From Betaproteobacteria bacterium (GTDB taxonomy: Bacteria; Pseudomonadota; Gammaproteobacteria; Burkholderiales; SG8-41), in assembly GCA_028292065.1 (NCBI GenBank), contig JAQGNC010000636.1, positions 1-7,382 on the forward strand: a DNA stretch of 7,382 nucleotides, in the 5' to 3' direction. Below, one piece after another: positions 5,118 through 7,382 of the stretch. The stretch's first letter is position 1; each line of letters opens with the position of its first letter. The notes beneath the pieces are model-generated. The model made no database searches. It had not been told where the DNA came from and saw only the letters and a list, made by a program, of their open reading frames with translations. Position numbers and translations under genes: made by a program.

Positions 5118-6386
5118 TCAGGCGAGAAGGATGCTGAAAGCCGATCCCGACCCGGGCTGGCTCTGAACCTCTATTTTCCAGCCGAGGTCGTCGCAGATGC
5201 GGCGAACGATCGCGAGCCCGAGGCCGAGGCCGTCGAGATCGGCCTCGCCGCGATAGTAGCGCTCGAAGACCTGCGGCAGGTGCTGCGGCGAGATGCCCGA
5301 GCCCGAGTCGGCGACCGTGAGCCGCGGCTCGTCGTAGCTGACCCGCACGTAACCGCGATCGGTGTAGCGCACCGCATTCTTGATGAGATTGGCCAGCACG
5401 AGCTGCAGCGCGTTGCGGTCCAGCGTCACGACTGCGTCAGCACCGATCGGCACGTCGAACTCGAGGCCTTTGCGGGAGATCTCTTCACGGCAGCCCGCGG
5501 CCGCCTGGGTGACGCATTCGCGCAGCCCGACCGGCTGCGCCAGGGTCGGCGGGCGCTGCCGCGCGAGATAGAGCAGGGTCTCGATGCGCTCGGTCATCTG
5601 CTCCGCGGCGGCGGCGACCATGTCGAGCCGCGCACGCCCTTTGTCGCTGAGATTCTGCTCGGCGCCGAGGAGCTCGCAGCTCGTGCGGATCGCCGTGAGC
5701 GGCGTGCGCAGCTCGTGGCTCGCGTTGGCGGTGAACTCCTGTTCCCTGCGGATCATGTCGACCATGCGCGCGTGATACTGATCGAGCGCGTGCGCGAGCG
5801 CTGCGACTTCCGGGTCGTGGTCGGCGCGCTCGAACGGCGCGTGCGGCTCATCCGGCGACAGCCGCGGCAGTTTCTCGGCGAGCTCGGTGAGCTGGCGTGT
5901 GAGCACGCCGGCGAGCAGGTATCCGAGCACGATGGCCACCAGCGCCGCGGTGGCGATCGCCAGCACCACCAGGTTCTTCAACCGCTGCTCGCGCACCTCG
6001 TGAGCCCCTGAATCGTAGGCGACGATGTAGCGCACGCCGTCGACGTCGCGCACGGCGACCTTGAGCTCGTCGCTGCCCGTGCCGATCTGGTGACCGCCGG
6101 GCCCGAGGTCGCGCAGGTTCGGCGCGATCTTTTGCCGGTCGGCGGGCGTGCGTAAGACGTAATACTGAAGGTTGGGCCCGCTCGCGCTCGCAGGGGTCGC
6201 GGACGTGCTGCCGCGGTGAATCAGGGAATCGAGCTCCTCCGAGACGATCTGGTCGACGAGGGCTTCTTCCATGTCCTCGGAGGCCATGTAGAACGTGATT
6301 CCCAGCGCCCCGACGACCGCGATGCAGACGGTGGCCAGCACCAGCGCGATCCTGCGCCTCAGATCGAGCTTAAACGGGGCGCGCAC
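5118..6386 (-). CDS. Membrane sensor histidine kinase, ColS-like
   Basis: This kinase is the probable partner of the response regulator encoded just upstream. From GTG 6386 it has 422 residues: membrane helix 1 (about 13-34), a periplasmic sensor region of about 105 residues (35-138), helix 2 (139-162), a HAMP-like linker, then the kinase core. HisKA has H224 in FTANASHELRTPL. The ATP-binding domain shows the N box (N333 to N337, LANLIKNAVRYT), G1 (D360-S-G-S-G), F box (VFERYYRG at 373-380) and G2 (GLGLGLAI at 386-393). All catalytic motifs are intact. The sensor region contains two ExxE motifs, E37-E40 and E130-E133; ColS of Pseudomonas senses metals through a periplasmic ExxE. GTG 6386 gives a 17-base overlap with the regulator gene; the ATG at 6458 would add 24 residues that look like shadow sequence. 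ColS assignment rests mainly on the regulator and on context. Confidence 0.88.
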   Translation of the reverse strand: MRAPFKLDLRRRIALVLATVCIAVVGALGITFYMASEDMEEALVDQIVSEELDSLIHRGSTSATPASASGPNLQYYVLRTPADRQKIAPNLRDLGPGGHQIGTGSDELKVAVRDVDGVRYIVAYDSGAHEVREQRLKNLVVLAIATAALVAIVLGYLLAGVLTRQLTELAEKLPRLSPDEPHAPFERADHDPEVAALAHALDQYHARMVDMIRREQEFTANASHELRTPLTAIRTSCELLGAEQNLSDKGRARLDMVAAAAEQMTERIETLLYLARQRPPTLAQPVGLRECVTQAAAGCREEISRKGLEFDVPIGADAVVTLDRNALQLVLANLIKNAVRYTDRGYVRVSYDEPRLTVADSGSGISPQHLPQVFERYYRGEADLDGLGLGLAIVRRICDDLGWKIEVQSQPGSGSAFSILLA

Positions 6387-7065
6387 GTTCGAGCAGCCGG
6401 TAGCCGAGGCCGTGCACGGTCTCGATCGGATCGTGCCCGCCGGCTTCGACGAGGGCACGCCGCAGCAGGTGCATGTGACTGCGCAGGGTGTCGCTCGTCT
6501 CCTGGGAATCGCCCCAGACGCCGTGCTCGAGCTCGGCGCGGCTGAACACGCGCCCCGGCTGCGACATCATCAGCTCGAGCAGGCGGATACACTTGGGCGG
6601 CAGCTTCACTTCGGCGCCTGCGAACTGGATGAGCAGGGTCCGCGGATCGAGCGTGAGCTCGCCTGCGGTGAGCACTTTTTCGGTGACGCGGCCGCTGCTG
6701 CGCTTGTGCAGCGCGGTGAGCCGCGCTTCCACTTCTTTCAGCGCGAAAGGCTTCACGAGGTAATCGTCGGCGCCGTGCTCGAAGCCTTTGAGCTTGTCCT
6801 GCAGGGTGTCGCGGGCGGTGAGCATGAGCACCGGCGTGTCGACGTGCGCTTCGCTGCGCAGCTTGCTGCACACCTTGATGCCGTCCATGCCCGGCAGCCC
6901 GATGTCGAGCACGATTGCGTCGAAGGCGTGCGTGATCGCGAGGTGCAAGCCGGTGACGCCGTCCGCAGCCGCGTCCACGGTATGCCCGCGGCCGGTGAGG
7001 AAATCGTAGAGGTTGGTCGCGATCGAGCGATCGTCTTCGATGATCAGGATACGCACGGACGCCAC
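6370..7065 (-). CDS. OmpR/PhoB-family response regulator, ColR-like
   Basis: A 231-aa response regulator with an N-terminal receiver domain and a C-terminal winged-helix DNA-binding domain. Receiver residues are complete: acidic pocket E10-D11-D12, phosphoacceptor D54 (IVLDIGLPGMDG), T83 in MLTARD, and K105 in LVKPF. The DNA-binding domain (about 128-226) has the family pattern, with KCIRLLELMMSQPGRVFSR, LRSHMHLLRRAL and a closing TVHGLGYRLL. Segments such as GLHLA, ADDYLVKPFAL and SDTLRSHMHLLR match Pseudomonas/Xanthomonas ColR as I remember it more than PmrA or QseB. The start is GTG, with GAGGT four bases upstream. The 3' end overlaps the kinase gene. It may control its own operon, the PAP2 gene and the divergent gene through the TTCAC direct repeats. 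The response-regulator call is certain; the ColR label is moderate. Confidence 0.92.
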   Translation of the reverse strand: MASVRILIIEDDRSIATNLYDFLTGRGHTVDAAADGVTGLHLAITHAFDAIVLDIGLPGMDGIKVCSKLRSEAHVDTPVLMLTARDTLQDKLKGFEHGADDYLVKPFALKEVEARLTALHKRSSGRVTEKVLTAGELTLDPRTLLIQFAGAEVKLPPKCIRLLELMMSQPGRVFSRAELEHGVWGDSQETSDTLRSHMHLLRRALVEAGGHDPIETVHGLGYRLLERARPV

Positions 7066-7068
7066 TTT

Positions 7069-7073
7069 ACCTC
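7069..7073 (-). promoter_or_regulatory. Shine-Dalgarno of the response regulator (decides GTG start)
   Basis: On the minus strand GAGGT lies four bases before GTG 7065. A second in-frame GTG three codons later is too far from it, so the first GTG is chosen. Confidence 0.6.
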
Positions 7074-7175
7074 AAATGAGTCGCTTCGCCGCTGACGGCA
7101 AGCCGCGCCCGAGCCGCGACGCGAGCGGGTGGCGCTGTCCGCATCGTCGGCGCGTGCATACGCGCGCCGCGGCGT

Positions 7176-7191
7176 TTCACGATGCATTCAC
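7176..7191 (+). promoter_or_regulatory. Candidate ColR/OmpR-type operator in the divergent region
   Basis: The + strand reads TTCACGATGCATTCAC: two TTCAC units with an 11-base period, sharing TTCACG-N5-TTCAC with the site upstream of the PAP2 gene (11 of 16 bases identical). It lies 111 bases upstream of the regulator start and 97 bases before the + strand ATG at 7288, and it is oriented toward the latter. The rest of the 222-base gap (7066-7287) shows no convincing -35/-10 pair. Confidence 0.4.
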
Positions 7192-7287
7192 AAATCGTGC
7201 ACGAAAGCTCAACCTATCGGTTGTTAACTTCGCACTCGCGAGCGGACCACAAGCGAAGCACAATACCAACCAGCTGCTCGAAACCCG

Positions 7288-7382
7288 ATGATGACGACGC
7301 CCCAGGACGGTCGAATGTCCGCGCCCACCCGCGCCCTCGCGAGCGCGCCGGACGCCGCGAAGCGCTCCACAACCGTCGTGGG
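7288..7382 (+). CDS. Start of a divergent gene, cut by the window edge
   Basis: A frame opens at ATG ATG (7288, 7291) and stays open to the window end, reading MMTTPQDGRMSAPTRALASA then PDAAKRSTTVVG. A third in-frame ATG (7315) could be the real start. There is no clear Shine-Dalgarno. The polar, Ala-rich lead followed by STTVVG could precede a membrane helix or a nucleotide-binding beta strand, but 31 residues are too few to decide. The position, divergent from the regulator across a 222-base gap with a candidate operator, supports a gene here. Product unknown. Confidence 0.4.
   Translation, partial: MMTTPQDGRMSAPTRALASAPDAAKRSTTVV

Noticed and set aside
5280..6011. Long + strand open frame opposite the sensor kinase
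   Set aside because: Antisense shadow in GC-rich DNA; no signal, domain or Shine-Dalgarno, while the minus strand has all kinase boxes.
6295..7095. 266-codon + strand open frame opposite the response regulator
   Set aside because: Antisense shadow; the minus-strand regulator has complete receiver and DNA-binding domains.
7150..7165. Inverted repeat GCGCGT-GCAT-ACGCGC upstream of the regulator
   Set aside because: A 6-bp GC stem is expected by chance in this composition and has no partner elsewhere; not called as an operator.

Overview
The window is GC-rich, tightly packed proteobacterial chromosomal DNA. Gene types and protein style (periplasmic nitrate reductase, a ColR/ColS-like two-component pair, a COG3907-type PAP2 phosphatase) suggest a betaproteobacterium, perhaps Burkholderiales-like. 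The taxonomic call is inference. No rRNA, tRNA, CRISPR array or transposase gene is visible.

Region 1 (1-1780, + strand) is the 3' end of a periplasmic nitrate reductase operon, in the order napA (C-terminal part only), napB, napC, napE. NapC takes electrons from the quinol pool, the di-heme NapB relays them, and the molybdenum enzyme NapA reduces nitrate in the periplasm. NapE is a small membrane protein of unclear role. The genes overlap or nearly touch, so they are probably co-transcribed.

Region 2 (1782-2005) starts with the first helix of another membrane protein gene. It is frameshifted near 1850 and then lost where five copies of a 13-bp near-palindrome, GGGGTCWGACCCC, begin. This REP-like cluster fills the space between the nap operon and a convergent gene.

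Region 3 (2006-3431) holds a minus-strand pair, a 70-aa membrane protein followed by a secreted, probably outer-membrane beta-strand-rich protein. Divergent from them is a small Gly/Ala-rich exported protein with a very strong ribosome binding site. A hairpin separates that gene from the next convergent one.

Region 4 (3523-7065, all minus strand) contains a solitary type IV pilin-like protein and, upstream of it, a response regulator - sensor kinase - PAP2 phosphatase series that resembles a ColRS envelope-stress module with a membrane phosphatase target. Two copies of TTCAC-N6-TTCAC, a direct repeat with the 11-bp period typical of OmpR-family regulators, lie directly upstream of the PAP2 gene and in the 222-bp divergent region upstream of the regulator. 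They are the best candidate for an undescribed regulatory circuit here. A further gene probably starts at 7288 on the + strand and leaves the window.

Most of the window is ordinary. I found no clear novel multi-gene system. The REP-like array with its truncated gene and the paired putative ColR boxes deserve the most attention.
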